From positions 4,093,001-4,157,000 of the forward strand of contig NZ_CP029481.1 in the NCBI RefSeq assembly GCF_003151255.1: DNA of 64,000 bases, given 5' to 3'. A model generated the notes under the pieces. The model saw nothing but the letters and a program-made list of their open reading frames with translations, did no database searches and was not told the DNA's origin. Positions 25,813 to 35,900 of the stretch are shown here, piece after piece. Position 1 is the stretch's first letter, and every line of letters begins with the position of its first letter. The DNA comes from Microvirga sp. 17 mud 1-3 (GTDB taxonomy: Bacteria; Pseudomonadota; Alphaproteobacteria; Rhizobiales; Beijerinckiaceae). Made by a program: the position numbers and the translations under genes.

Positions 25813-26565
25813 TTACACCCAGCCGCCATCCACCAGATAGCTCTGCGCCGTGATGGCGCCGGCATCCTCGGAAGCCAGGAAGAGCGCCATCCTGGCGATA
25901 TCCTCGGGCACGAGCTTGCGCTTGATGCACTGGCGCTTCAGCAGCTCCGCCTCGCCCTCGGGCGTCAGCCACAGGTCGATCTGGCGCTGGGTCATGATCC
26001 AGCCGGGCACGATGGCGTTGACGCGGATGTTCCGGGGGCCGAGTTCACGCGCCAGGGCGCGGGTGAGGCCGACCACGGCGGATTTGGCGGTCTTGTAGGC
26101 CGCGAAGGAATCATCGCTCACGAGATAGCTTGTAGAGCCCATATTGATGACCGAGCCCCCGCCCGCCCGCTCCATGTCGGGCAGCACCGCCTGGGTCGCG
26201 AAGAACTGGTGATCGAGATTGGTGGCGAAGCGCTCGCGCCAATATTCGGGCGTGACTTCGTCGATGGTGTGCCGGTCATCCCGCGCGGCGTTGTTGACCA
26301 GGATCGCGACAGGTCCCAGCGCCTCGCTTGCCCGGCGGATGGCCGCCTGCAGGGCCGGGATGTCGCGCACGTCGCTGTGTTCGAAATGCACGCGCTCGCC
26401 GAGGCGCTTGGTCAGCGCCTGCCCGGCCTCCGTGTTGTAGTCCAGGACCGCGACCTTCGATCCCTGTGCATGAAAAGCCGTCGCGATGCTCTCGCCGATG
26501 CCGCTGGCACCGCCCGTGATCAGGACGGTCTTGTCCTTGAGGGAGCCGTAGATGGTCTGGGTCAT
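25813..26565 (-). CDS. SDR-family dehydrogenase, probable D-xylose 1-dehydrogenase
   Basis: A 250-residue short-chain dehydrogenase. Cofactor motif TGGASGIG lies at residues 17-24; the catalytic residues are S144 (INMGSTSY), Y157 and K161 (YKTAK), with N116 upstream. The sequence follows the pattern of Caulobacter XylB, with shared landmarks IYxSLKxKxVxITGG, NNAxxDDRH, TRALARELGP and TPEGEAxxxxxQC. XylB oxidises D-xylose to D-xylonolactone with NAD+ in the Weimberg/Dahms route. The neighbouring xylGHF genes on the same strand support this. A 145-bp repeat separates it from xylG. Another sugar such as L-arabinose remains possible. Confidence 0.82.
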   Translation of the reverse strand: MTQTIYGSLKDKTVLITGGASGIGESIATAFHAQGSKVAVLDYNTEAGQALTKRLGERVHFEHSDVRDIPALQAAIRRASEALGPVAILVNNAARDDRHTIDEVTPEYWRERFATNLDHQFFATQAVLPDMERAGGGSVINMGSTSYLVSDDSFAAYKTAKSAVVGLTRALARELGPRNIRVNAIVPGWIMTQRQIDLWLTPEGEAELLKRQCIKRKLVPEDIARMALFLASEDAGAITAQSYLVDGGWV

Positions 26566-26615
26566 GAATCGAACCTCTTCGTGAAATACCAGGTCTGCCG
26601 CGGCAGAAATCCGTT

Positions 26616-26760
26616 GTCATTCCGGGACGGTGCGGAGCGCCGGGCCCGGAACCCATAAACACAATCGTTTCAGAAGAAAGAGCTACGGCAGACGCCGCAC
26701 TTTCTCTTGCATCGTTAGCGGCTATGGGTTCCGGACTCCGCTACGCGGTCCCCGAATGAC
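26616..26760. repeat. Dispersed palindromic intergenic repeat, copy A
   Basis: A 145-bp element with inverted ends (GTCATTCCGG at the left, CCGAATGAC at the right) and an inner inverted pair GGAACCCATAAACA / GCTATGGGTTCC. It shares sequence with copies at 28911 and, in opposite orientation, 49783. It lies between xylG and the SDR gene. Confidence 0.8.
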
Positions 26761-26773
26761 GGAAAATTCAATT

Positions 26774-27553
26774 TCAGCTCGCGCCGGGCCCAGGCGTCGC
26801 GCCGGACGGGCACTTGCCGAGGATGATCATGCCGAGCACCTCGTCCTGGGTGACGTCCGCGACATTCGCGGTTCCGACGAGCTTGCCGTTCTTCATCACG
26901 CTGACCCGGTCGGCGAGGCCGAACACATCGTGGATGTCGTGGCTGATGAGGAAGATGCCGATGCCCTCCTTCTTCAGCTGCAGCACGAGGTCGGCGACCT
27001 GCTGCGTCTCGGCGGGGCCGAGCGCCGCGGTCGGCTCGTCCATGATGAGCACGCGGGCGTTGAAGTAGATCGCGCGCGCGATGGCGACCGACTGGCGCTG
27101 GCCGCCGGAGAGCGCCTTCACGGGCTCCTTGAAGCGGCGGAAATGCGGGTTGAGCCGCGCCATCACCTTGCGGGTCTCGGATTCCATGGTGGCATCGTCG
27201 AGGGTGCCATAGGGCGTGAGCACCTCGCGGCCGAGGAAGATGTTGCCGGCCGCATCGATATTGTCGGCGAGCGCGAGGGTCTGGTAGATCGTCTCGATCC
27301 CGTAGCGCTTGGCGTCCCGGGGCGAGCCGATCTCAGCCCGCTCGCCGTTCACGTAGATCGCGCCGGCATCCGGCCGGTAGGCGCCCGAGAGGATCTTGAT
27401 GAGGGTCGACTTCCCGGCCCCGTTATGGCCGAGAAGCCCCACGACCTCGCCGGGCCGCAGATCGACCGAAACATCGTCGACCGCCTTGATGCCGCCGAAC
27501 GCGATGGAAATGTCGCGCATCTCGACGAGCGGAGCCGTCTCGTTGGGTGTCAT
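26774..27553 (-). CDS. xylG: Sugar ABC transporter ATP-binding protein (xylose type)
   Basis: A 259-residue single-domain ABC ATPase for a carbohydrate importer. Walker A is GHNGAGKST at residues 42-50, the signature LSGGQRQ at 148-154, Walker B VLIMDEP at 168-174, and the switch histidine H205 (ISHDIHDVF). Enteric XylG has two fused ATPase domains; single-domain forms are usual in rhizobia. It acts at the inner face of the membrane with the permease encoded 11 bp upstream and the binding protein XylF. AAGGGAG precedes the ATG at 27553. The substrate is inferred from the SDR and ROK neighbours. Confidence 0.9.
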   Translation of the reverse strand: MTPNETAPLVEMRDISIAFGGIKAVDDVSVDLRPGEVVGLLGHNGAGKSTLIKILSGAYRPDAGAIYVNGERAEIGSPRDAKRYGIETIYQTLALADNIDAAGNIFLGREVLTPYGTLDDATMESETRKVMARLNPHFRRFKEPVKALSGGQRQSVAIARAIYFNARVLIMDEPTAALGPAETQQVADLVLQLKKEGIGIFLISHDIHDVFGLADRVSVMKNGKLVGTANVADVTQDEVLGMIILGKCPSGATPGPGAS

Positions 27554-27564
27554 GATGCGCTCCC

Positions 27565-28866
27565 TTACCTGATCCGCCGGCGATAGAGGCCATCGACCCA
27601 CACGGCCAGCACGAGCACGGCGCCGACCACGATGTTCTGAAGCGGCGTGTCGACGCCAAGCAGCACCATGCCGGATTGCAGGGACTGCATGACGAGAGCG
27701 CCGAGCATGGCGCCCGCGACGGTGCCGATGCCGCCCGCAAGCGACGTGCCGCCGATCACCGCTGACGCGATGACGTAGAGCTCGTCGAGCGTTCCGGCCG
27801 CGTTGGTGGCGGCGTTGAGGCGCGCCGTGGAAATGCAGGCCGAGATGCCGCAGAGAAATCCCATAAGGCCGAACACCTTCATGAGCGTCCAGCGGGTGTT
27901 GATGCCCGACAGTTCCGCGGCCTCCGGATTGCCGCCGATGGCGAAGACGTAGCGCCCAAAGCGCAGGCGCCTTGCGAGGAACGTCATGAAGAGACCGACG
28001 ATCACGGCGATCAGTACCGGCACGGCGACCCCGTGCGGGATCGTCAGTCCGCCCTCGGGCCAGGCAATGCCGTTGGCCTCCGCCCAGCGCCGCGCGGTAC
28101 CCACGGGCAGCGGATAGGAATTGGCGATGGCGGCGGCGCCGAGCACCGCGCCGCAGGCCAGAAGCGCGATGACCGCATCGGCCCAGGCCGGGCGCACCGG
28201 AAAGCCGAAGCGGATGCGCCGTCGCCGTGCGAGCCCGAGGGCCACCACAACGAGCCCGGCCGCGACCGATGCGACGATCCAGGTCGCTGTGGCGCCAAGC
28301 GCCCCCTCGACACCACCGCCAAGGGCCTTGAAGCGCGTGTCCATGGGCGCGACGGTCTGGCCCGTCGTGACCCACCAGGCGGCGCCGCGCCAGACGAGCA
28401 GCCCTCCGAGGGTGACGATGAAGGACGGAATGCCGAGATAAGCGATGAGCCAGCCCTGGAAGAGCCCGATGACGCCGCCGATCACGACCGCGATCAGTAC
28501 CGCGACGGGCGCCGTGAGCCAATGCTCGAAGCCGAGCCAGCCGGGCAGCCATTGCACCTGCACCACGCCCACGATCATGCCGACGAGGCCGAGGATGGCA
28601 CCCACCGACAGGTCGATGTTGCGGGTCACGATGACGAGCACCATGCCGGTCGACATGACCGCGATGGAGGCCGTCTGGACCGACAGGTTCCAGAGATTGC
28701 GCGGCGTGAGGAAAAGCCCGCCCGAGAGAATGTCGAAACCGATCCAGATGACCGCGAGCGCTCCTAGCATGCCGAGCATGCGGACGTCGATCTCGAGCCT
28801 GGAGAGGAGCGAGCCGTCCGTAGAGGCGCTCTGGGGTGGGGCAGACGTAGTGGCGTGTGCGGTCAT
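27565..28866 (-). CDS. xylH: Sugar ABC transporter permease (xylose type)
   Basis: A 433-residue inner-membrane permease of the BPD_transp_2 (ribose/xylose) family, with about ten or more membrane helices. Landmarks are [24 protein letters not shown] near the N terminus and [27 protein letters not shown], the coupling segment that contacts the ATPase, followed by [25 protein letters not shown]. The long central loop ([13 protein letters not shown]) is typical of XylH. The ATG at 28866 begins a hydrophilic cytoplasmic tail. It lies between xylF and xylG, with repeat copy B separating it from xylF. Confidence 0.92.
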   Translation of the reverse strand: MTAHATTSAPPQSASTDGSLLSRLEIDVRMLGMLGALAVIWIGFDILSGGLFLTPRNLWNLSVQTASIAVMSTGMVLVIVTRNIDLSVGAILGLVGMIVGVVQVQWLPGWLGFEHWLTAPVAVLIAVVIGGVIGLFQGWLIAYLGIPSFIVTLGGLLVWRGAAWWVTTGQTVAPMDTRFKALGGGVEGALGATATWIVASVAAGLVVVALGLARRRRIRFGFPVRPAWADAVIALLACGAVLGAAAIANSYPLPVGTARRWAEANGIAWPEGGLTIPHGVAVPVLIAVIVGLFMTFLARRLRFGRYVFAIGGNPEAAELSGINTRWTLMKVFGLMGFLCGISACISTARLNAATNAAGTLDELYVIASAVIGGTSLAGGIGTVAGAMLGALVMQSLQSGMVLLGVDTPLQNIVVGAVLVLAVWVDGLYRRRIR

Positions 28867-28910
28867 GGCATCGCTCGCATCAGGAGAGCGTCATCCCGGG
28901 ACGGCTCATC

Positions 28911-29057
28911 GTCATTCCGGGTTGCCGTCAGGCAAGCCCGGAACCCATAAACACCAGTTGTTCAGAACAGAGAATAACGGCAACCACCGCGTTCTATTCT
29001 GCATTGTCAGCGTTTATGGATTCCGGGCCCGGCCCGCGAGGGCTGTCCCGGAATGAC
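28911..29057. repeat. Dispersed palindromic intergenic repeat, copy B
   Basis: A 147-bp element running from GTCATTCCGG to CCGGAATGAC, with GGAACCCATAAACAC and GTTTATGGATTCCGGG inside. It has the same orientation as copy A. It splits the xylF-xylH intergenic space and could fold into a long hairpin in the operon transcript. Confidence 0.82.
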
Positions 29058-29087
29058 GATGGCGCGCTCCAGAGTGACGGATCCCGC

Positions 29088-30134
29088 TCAGTTGCAGACC
29101 TTGACGGAGCCTGGCTTCACGCCCTGGCACACCACGTCCTTCGTCACCCAGCCAGCATCGACGACCACGTTGAGGTTGTCCTTCGTGATCGCCACGGGCT
29201 TGAGGAAGATCGCCGTCATATTCTGCTTCTTCGGGCCGAGGTTCCAAGACATGGAGCCCTTGATCTCGTTCAGCTTCTTGCCGTTGGCGAGTTCGAGAGC
29301 GATCTCGGCGGCGTTGCGGCCGAGCTCACGCGCGTCCTTGAACACCGACACGGTCTGGGTGCCGAGGGCGACCCGGTTCAGCGCGGCCTTGTCGGCATCC
29401 TGGCCCGATACGGGAACGGAGCCGGCCATGCCCTGCGCGGCAAGCGCCGCGATAGCGCCGCCTGCGGTGCCGTCATTGGCCGCCACCACCGCGTCGACCT
29501 TGTTGTTGTTCTTGGTCAGGAACTGCTCCATGTTCCGCTGCGCGTTGGCCGGGAGCCAGCCATCCGTATAGGCCTCGCCCACGTTCTTGATCTTGCCGGA
29601 ATCGATAGAGGGCTTGAGCACCTCCATGGCGCCCTGGAACAGGAAGTTGGCGTTCGGATCGGCGCCCGAGCCCTTGATGAAGACGTAGTTGCCCTCGGGC
29701 TTCACCTTCATCACCTCGCGGGCCTGGAGACGGCCCACCTCCACGTTGTCGAAGGTCAGGTAGAAGACCTGCGGGATCTCGATGAGCCGGTCGTAGCCGA
29801 CCACCGGGATACCCTCGGCCACCGCCTTCTCGACGGCCGGGCGGATGGCATCCGAATCCTGCGCCAGGACGATCAGCCCCTTGGCGCCGCGGGCGATCAG
29901 GCTCTCGATATCGGTCAGCTGCTTGGCAGGCGAGGATTGCGCGTCGGCCGACACATAAGTGCCGCCCGCCTTCTCGATGGCGGCCTTGATCGCCGCCTCG
30001 TCGGTCTTCCAGCGCTCCTCCTGGAAGTTCGACCAGCTTACGCCGATCACCGGCCCCTTGCCCTGGGCAAGGGCGGCATTCGCCGACAGGGCGAGGGCGG
30101 CAAGGCCGAAAAATAGCTGCTTCTTGAGCGACAT
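29088..30134 (-). CDS. xylF: Periplasmic sugar-binding protein (xylose type)
   Basis: A 348-residue type I periplasmic binding protein. The signal peptide is [20 protein letters not shown] with cleavage after ALA. The mature protein starts [23 protein letters not shown] and shows the hallmarks of xylose-binding proteins: [47 protein letters not shown] and [21 protein letters not shown]. It delivers sugar to XylHG. It is the first gene of the minus-strand xyl group, and its start is 238 bp from the divergent ROK regulator. D-xylose specificity is inferred from family resemblance and context. Confidence 0.93.
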   Translation of the reverse strand: MSLKKQLFFGLAALALSANAALAQGKGPVIGVSWSNFQEERWKTDEAAIKAAIEKAGGTYVSADAQSSPAKQLTDIESLIARGAKGLIVLAQDSDAIRPAVEKAVAEGIPVVGYDRLIEIPQVFYLTFDNVEVGRLQAREVMKVKPEGNYVFIKGSGADPNANFLFQGAMEVLKPSIDSGKIKNVGEAYTDGWLPANAQRNMEQFLTKNNNKVDAVVAANDGTAGGAIAALAAQGMAGSVPVSGQDADKAALNRVALGTQTVSVFKDARELGRNAAEIALELANGKKLNEIKGSMSWNLGPKKQNMTAIFLKPVAITKDNLNVVVDAGWVTKDVVCQGVKPGSVKVCN

Positions 30135-30244
30135 GGGTTCCCTCCTGGAGCCAGCGGACCCTTCCGTCCGGCCCTCTTTCTTGGCGTGGCAGGCCGCCGA
30201 ACCCGGCGCGACCGAGACGGCGTTTCAGCTCTGGCTCGCCCGCC

Positions 30245-30336
30245 TAATTTTTCGAGCGTGAAAATAATTATCCCGAACAATGTCCCTTTCAAGCGGCAAA
30301 GCTCTTAGCATTTGGTCGAAGCGGCCGATTTTTCGA
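30245..30336. promoter_or_regulatory. Candidate operator region between xylF and the ROK regulator
   Basis: An AT-rich imperfect palindrome starts TAATTTTTCGAG and ends AAAATAATTA (30245-30270). The nine-base word ATTTTTCGA inside it (30247-30255) recurs exactly at 30328-30336, 81 bp away, close to whole helical turns. Both sit in the shared promoter space of the divergent genes. Binding by the ROK protein is inferred. Confidence 0.45.
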
Positions 30337-30372
30337 TTTGTTTTGTTCGCCAGTCGAATAAATATTGCTGCG

Positions 30373-31581
30373 ATGTCCATGCTTTCCCTCACTCCCCGCG
30401 AAACGGCCCGGCGACGGCTGCTCGATGCCCTGCGCCGGGAGGGGCCGCTCGCTCGCGTCGAGATCGGCCAGCAGCTCGGCATGAGCCCGGCCAGCGTGTC
30501 GGAGCTGACGGCGAGCCTCCTGGAGGAAGGCATCCTGGTCACCGAGGAGGGCGGGGATTCCCTGCCCGGCCTGATCCGCGGCCGCCCGAAGGTCCGTCTG
30601 TTCTTCGCCGAGACTCTCGGCTCCGTCATCGGCGTCTGGACCGGCTTCAACCGCATCGAGCTGCGGCTGGTCGACAGCGCCGGGCGCAACCGGGCGAGCC
30701 GCCACGTGGAACGCCCCCTGCGCAATCTCGAGGCCGAGGCCCTGCTGGATGTGCTCGCGGAGGCGATCACGACATTCGCGCACGACACGGGCGCCCCGGA
30801 CGTGAAGGCCATCGGCCTTGCCTGCCAGGGCTACGTGGACACCCATGACGGCATCGTGGCCTGGAGCCCGGTTCTCGGCACCCGGGACCTCCCCCTCGCG
30901 GCAGGCCTGGGAGAGCGGCTCGGCAAGCCCGTGCTGATCGAGAACGACGCCAGCGCCATGGCCTTCGCGATCGCCCAGCGGGACCCGGCCCTGCGTTCCG
31001 GCCGCACCGCCTGCCTGATGATCGGCGACGGCGTCGGCCTCGGCTTCCTGGTGCAGGGTGAGCTCTATCGCGGGGCCCGCTCGGGCGGGAGCGAGTTCGG
31101 ACATGTCCGCCTGCGTCGCAGCGGTCCGCAATGCCGCTGTGGCGGGCGGGGCTGCATCGAGGCATTTCTGGCCGATTATGCCCTGCACCGGGATGCGCAG
31201 CTGATCGACCATCGCCCGGCGCCGACGATCCTGCTCCCCAGCGAGGAAGCCATGGGTGCCATCGTGGACCAGGCGCGCGCCGGCGACGCAGCGCTGCTCA
31301 ACCTTTTCCGCGAGGCCGGAGAGGTCCTGGGCGATGCGGCGAGCATCCTGATCCAGACCCTAGAGCCCGATCACATCGTTATCTGCGGCCCCGGCACCCG
31401 GGCCATGGACCTCCTGCGCCCCTCCTTCGAGGCCGCCCTGGAAAGCCAGACGATTCCCACCTTGCGGTCGCTCACGACCATCCAGGTCGTCGATTCCTCC
31501 CTGGATCTCCTGACCGAGGGGGTCGTCATGCAGGCCCTGCGCGAGCTCGACCTGGACCTCGCCCGCCTGAGGGCAGCATGA
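30373..31581 (+). CDS. xylR: ROK-family transcriptional regulator, probable xylose regulator
   Basis: A 402-residue ROK (repressor, ORF, kinase) protein. Residues 8-60 form a winged helix-turn-helix (ARVEIGQQLGMSPASVSELTASLLEEGIL). The sugar-kinase-like domain shows the ROK motif GGSEFGHVRL and the zinc site CRCGGRGCIEAFLADYAL. The ATP phosphate-binding loop of the N-terminal kinase part is poorly conserved, which fits a regulator rather than a kinase. It is divergent from xylFHG and likely senses xylose to control them. The start at ATG 30373 (or 30379) fits the helix-turn-helix; no good ribosome site is seen. Confidence 0.88.
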   Translation: MSMLSLTPRETARRRLLDALRREGPLARVEIGQQLGMSPASVSELTASLLEEGILVTEEGGDSLPGLIRGRPKVRLFFAETLGSVIGVWTGFNRIELRLVDSAGRNRASRHVERPLRNLEAEALLDVLAEAITTFAHDTGAPDVKAIGLACQGYVDTHDGIVAWSPVLGTRDLPLAAGLGERLGKPVLIENDASAMAFAIAQRDPALRSGRTACLMIGDGVGLGFLVQGELYRGARSGGSEFGHVRLRRSGPQCRCGGRGCIEAFLADYALHRDAQLIDHRPAPTILLPSEEAMGAIVDQARAGDAALLNLFREAGEVLGDAASILIQTLEPDHIVICGPGTRAMDLLRPSFEAALESQTIPTLRSLTTIQVVDSSLDLLTEGVVMQALRELDLDLARLRAA

Positions 31582-31596
31582 CGGAAACCTGCAGCG

Positions 31597-32223
31597 TCAG
31601 GCCCCTTCGCGGATCTGGCGGATCAGCATGGCCCGGAGATCGTCGAGCACCGCGTCACGGTCCGAAAGTTCAGCCTCGCCGCTGATCGCCACGGAGACGC
31701 GCATCAGGTGGAGGACGATCACGGCCATGCGCTCCGCCCGCTCGCGCGGGAGGGGCGGATCCATGGCGCCGAGCAAGGCGGCGATCCGCCCACGCATGCG
31801 TTTTCGCCGCTCCGCCTTCACGGCCTTGTCGGCCGCCGGCCGGTCGGACAGCACCACGAAGGACGGATGCGCCTCGAGAAAAGCCGACAGGTCCCGGAAG
31901 AGGCGGTCGATCAGCATTTCTGGCTTTGCGCCCTCGGCCGCTCCCCCAAGAGCATCGAGCATCTGCGAGAGGGCCTCGCCGTTCGTGTCCTGAAGCGTAT
32001 CGGCGAGAAGCTCCTTGGTGGGGAAGAACTGGTAGAGCGACCCGATGGAGGCGCCCGCCCGGGCCGCGATCTCCGTCATCGTCGCTGCGTCGAAGCCTTT
32101 CTCGGCAAAGACCTCCTCGCCGGCCCGCAGCAGGGCCGCGACGCGCTCACGCCCCCGGCGGCGCTGCGGCGCACGCGCGACGGCCTCGGCCTTGGGGCTT
32201 GCTTTTTGTGAGGCCATCCTCAT
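31597..32223 (-). CDS. TetR-family transcriptional regulator
   Basis: A 208-residue regulator. The N-terminal TetR helix-turn-helix spans about residues 28-75 (RVAALLRAGEEVFAEKGFDAATMTEIAARAGASIGSLYQFFPTKELL), which matches the family closely. The rest is a helical ligand-binding domain. The N terminus is basic (RAPQRRRGRER). The ATG at 32223 is used; ATG 32217 is also possible. It is divergent from the isochorismatase-family gene, with a TetR-like inverted repeat covering its start. The ligand is unknown. It converges with the ROK gene, 15 bp away. Confidence 0.9.
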   Translation of the reverse strand: MRMASQKASPKAEAVARAPQRRRGRERVAALLRAGEEVFAEKGFDAATMTEIAARAGASIGSLYQFFPTKELLADTLQDTNGEALSQMLDALGGAAEGAKPEMLIDRLFRDLSAFLEAHPSFVVLSDRPAADKAVKAERRKRMRGRIAALLGAMDPPLPRERAERMAVIVLHLMRVSVAISGEAELSDRDAVLDDLRAMLIRQIREGA

Positions 32224-32239
32224 ATAACCTATACATGAG
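32219..32239. promoter_or_regulatory. Candidate TetR operator
   Basis: CTCATATA-ACCTA-TACATGAG, eight-base half-sites with one mismatch and a five-base spacer. It overlaps the TetR gene start and lies 62 bp upstream of the isochorismatase-family gene, where binding would affect both. Confidence 0.45.
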
Positions 32240-32300
32240 CCTACCCTCACATTTCTCGTCGGACAGGCTCTCCACCTCCTCGATACCGGAAAGCTCTCTC

Positions 32301-32879
32301 ATGCTGAAGCTCGAAGCCCGCAGCACCGCCTTGATTCTCGTCGATGTCCAGAACGGCACCCTCGCCCAACCGCTGACACCGAACAGCCGCGAGACCGTGA
32401 TCGCCAACAGCGTCGCCCTCGCGAACGGCCTGTCCCGAGCCGGCGGCACCCTCGTTCTCGTGCGGGTGAATTTCTCGGCCGGATACAGGGATCGGCCGAA
32501 GGGCGAGACGGACGTGCCGATGATCCTTCCCGAGGGCGGATTGCCGGCAGAGTGGAGCACCTTCCCACCCGAGATCGCCGCCTTAAACCCTGACGTTTTG
32601 ATCACGAAGCGGCAATGGAGCGCCTTCTTCGGCACCGAACTCGACCTCCAGCTGCGCCGGCGGGGGATCGACACGGTGGTGATCGGCGGGTTGATGACCA
32701 ATTTCGGCGTGGAATCCACGGCCCGGGATGCATGGCAGCTCAATTACGCGACGCTCGTGGCGCAGGATGCCGCCAGCAGCCTCGGAGACGGCCTGCACGA
32801 CTTCGCCGTAAGCCGTACCCTGCCACGGGTCGCCCGGATCCGCTCGACCAGTGAAATTCTGGCGGCGCTTGCGGCCTGA
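32301..32879 (+). CDS. Isochorismatase-family protein lacking the usual catalytic cysteine
   Basis: A 192-residue cysteine-hydrolase-fold protein. D15 (LILVDVQNGT) and K103 (ITKRQWSAF) match two residues of the Asp-Lys-Cys triad. At the cysteine position the sequence reads GGLMTNFGVESTARDAW, so G136 replaces Cys in an otherwise intact signature. Members include isochorismatases, nicotinamidases and N-carbamoyl hydrolases; those without Cys act by acid-base chemistry or have other roles. GGAAAG precedes the ATG at 32301. The divergent TetR gene is its likely regulator. The substrate cannot be named. Confidence 0.85.
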   Translation: MLKLEARSTALILVDVQNGTLAQPLTPNSRETVIANSVALANGLSRAGGTLVLVRVNFSAGYRDRPKGETDVPMILPEGGLPAEWSTFPPEIAALNPDVLITKRQWSAFFGTELDLQLRRRGIDTVVIGGLMTNFGVESTARDAWQLNYATLVAQDAASSLGDGLHDFAVSRTLPRVARIRSTSEILAALAA

Positions 32880-32986
32880 TCCTCGCCGGAGTGACCCGAA
32901 CGGGCAATCTCCGGGGCACGAAGTCGTAGCTTTCGGGTCGCGAAGCCCTTATCTCTGACAGGAGAGATCTTCACGTTTGAGCCCCC

Positions 32987-35900
32987 ATGACTTCCTCACG
33001 TCCCGTCACCGCCGGCGACCATGTCTTCCTCGTCGACGGTTCGTCCTTCATCTTCCGGGCATACTTCCAGTCCATGAACCAGGACTCGAAGTACAACAGC
33101 CGCACCTCGGATGGCATGCCGACGGGTGCGGTGCGGCTCTTCGTGTCGAAGCTCCTACAATTCGTGCGCGACGGCGCGGCCGGCTTCATGCCGACCCATC
33201 TCGCCATCGTGCTCGACAAATCCGAGGGCTCGTTCCGCAAGGAGCTCTACGAGGCCTATAAGGGCCACCGGCCGGACGCGCCCGAAGACCTGAAGGTGCA
33301 GATGCCGCTCATGCGGGAGGCGATCCGCGCCTTCGGCCTGGAGCCCATCGAGCAGGCCCGCTACGAGGCGGACGACCTCATCGCGACCTATACGCAGGAG
33401 GCCAAGGCCCGCGGCGCCAACGTGCTGATCGTCTCGTCCGACAAGGACCTGATGCAGCTCGTCGGGCCTCTCGTGTGCTTCTACGATTTCGAATCGGGCT
33501 CCAAGGGCAAGCCCGGCTACCGCCCCGAGCGCAACCTCGACGAAGCCGCCGTGACCGAGAAATGGGAGGGCATCCCGCCTGAGAAGATCGGCGACGTGCT
33601 GGCCCTCATGGGCGATACCTCCGACAACGTGCCGGGCGTTCCCGGCATCGGCCTCAAGACCGCCGCCCAGCTCATCAAGGAATACGGCGACCTGGAGACC
33701 CTCCTGGCGCGTGCGGACGAGATCAAGCAGCCCAAGCGCCGCGAGACTCTCATCAACAATGCCGAGGCGGCGCGGCTCTCGAAGAAGCTCGTCACCCTCG
33801 ATTGCGAGGCCCCGCTCCCGGTCTCCCTCGATGCCCTGCGCCTGCCGGAGCCGGACCCGAAGACCCTGGTCGGCTTCCTCAAGGCCATGGAGTTCAGCAC
33901 CCTGACCCGGCGGGTGGCCGATCTCTACGACGTGGATCCGACCCAGGTCGAGCCGGACCCGCGCCTGATGCCGGGCGGCGAGGCCATTACCTGGCAGCGC
34001 TTCGGCGGCCCCGCCCCCGTGGAGGAGGACGTGCCGTTCTCGGGCGGTGCAGGCACCACGGAGGTCGATCCCTTCGCGGGGCTCGACCTTCCGGAAACGG
34101 GCCGCGCGCGCAAGCCCATGGAAGGCCTCGGGACCCCCTCCCAGCTCGCCGGCAAGCGGGCCACGGAGGCGGCTTCCCAGCCCGTGGACGTGCAGGCCTA
34201 CGAGACCATCACGAGCCTCGAGCGCCTGACCGAATGGGTCGAGGAGGCGCGCGGGCAGGGTTTCGTCGCCGTGGACACGGAGACGAGCGCGCTGGACGCC
34301 AACCAAGCCGATCTCGTGGGTTTCTCGCTGGCGCTCGCGCCCGGCAGGGCCGCCTATGTGCCGCTCCAACATCGCGGCGACTCGGACCTGTTCGGCGGCG
34401 GCCTGGTGCCGGGACAGATCCCCGTCGAGGCGGCGCTTGCGGCCATCCGGCCGCTCCTGCAGGATCCGTCCGTTCTCAAGATCGGCCAGAACCTGAAATA
34501 CGACTGGGTCGTCTTCAAGCGGTACGGCATCGACCTCGGCCCCTTCGACGACACCATGCTGATCTCCTACGTGCTCGACGCGGGCAAGGGCTCGCACGGC
34601 ATGGACGAGCTCTCGCGCCGCCATCTCGGGCACTCGCCCATCACCTTTTCGGAGGTGGCCGGAACGGGCCGCAACAAGGTGAGTTTCGACAGGGTCGACA
34701 TCGCCAGGGCCACGGCCTATGCGGCCGAGGACGCGGACGTGACCTTGCGCCTGTGGCAGGTGCTCAAGCCGCGGCTCGCCGCCGAGCACCGCACCACCGT
34801 CTACGAGACCCTGGAACGGCCCCTCATCGACGTGATCGCCCGCATGGAGATGCGTGGCATTGCAGTGGACCGCCAGATCCTCAGCCGCCTCTCGGGCGAC
34901 TTCGCCCAGAGCCTCGCGCGGCTGGAGGACGAGATCCACGAGATCGCGGGCGAGAAGTTCGCCCTCGGCTCTCCGAAGCAGATCGGCGACATCCTGTTCG
35001 GCAAGATGGGCCTGCCGGGCGCCAAGAAGACGCCCTCCGGCCAGTGGGCGACCCCTGCGACCCTTCTGGACGAACTGGCGCAGGCCGGCCACGTGCTGCC
35101 CGAAAAGATCCTCGAATGGCGCCAGCTCGCCAAGCTGAAATCCACCTATACGGACACCCTGCAGGAGCATATGCATCCCGAGACGCGGCGGGTGCACACC
35201 TCCTTCTCCCTCGCCTCCACCACCACGGGGCGCCTCTCCTCCTCCGAGCCGAACCTGCAGAACATCCCGATCCGCACGGAAGCCGGCCGCAAGATCCGCA
35301 AGGCCTTCGTGGCGCCGGAAGGCTCCAAGATCATCTCGGCCGATTACAGCCAGATCGAGCTGCGCATCCTGGCGCATATCGCCGACATTCCGCAGTTGCA
35401 GGAGGCCTTCGCCAAGGGCCAGGACATTCACGCGGCCACCGCCTCGGCCATGTTCGGCGTGCCGCTCGACCAGATGACGCCTGACCTGCGCCGGCAGGCC
35501 AAGACCATCAATTTCGGCATCATCTACGGCATTTCGGCCTTCGGCCTTGCGGTGCGCCTCGGCATACCCAATGCGGATGCGGCCGCCTTCATCAAGCAGT
35601 ATTTCGAGCGCTTCCCGGGCATCCGCGCCTATATGGACGAGATCAAGAAGACGACACGCGAGAAGGGCTATGTCACCACCCTGTTCGGGCGCGTGTGCCA
35701 CTATCCGCAGATCAAGTCCGGCAACCCGTCGGAGCGCGCCGCCGTAGAGCGCCAGGCCATCAACGCGCCGATCCAGGGGACGGCCGCCGACATCATCCGC
35801 CGGGCCATGATCCGCATGGAGGACGCGCTGAAGGCCGAGCGCCTCTCGGCCCGCATGCTCCTACAGGTCCATGACGAACTGGTGTTCGAGGCGCCCGACG

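Noticed and set aside
26616-29057. The two 145-bp repeats flanking xylGH as ends of a composite transposon
   Set aside because: No transposase lies between them, the same repeat occurs elsewhere in the window, and the xyl genes match the usual operon layout.
33155-35701. 848-codon minus-strand frame inside polA
   Set aside because: Complementary-frame artefact of a high-GC gene; polA motifs on the plus strand are complete.
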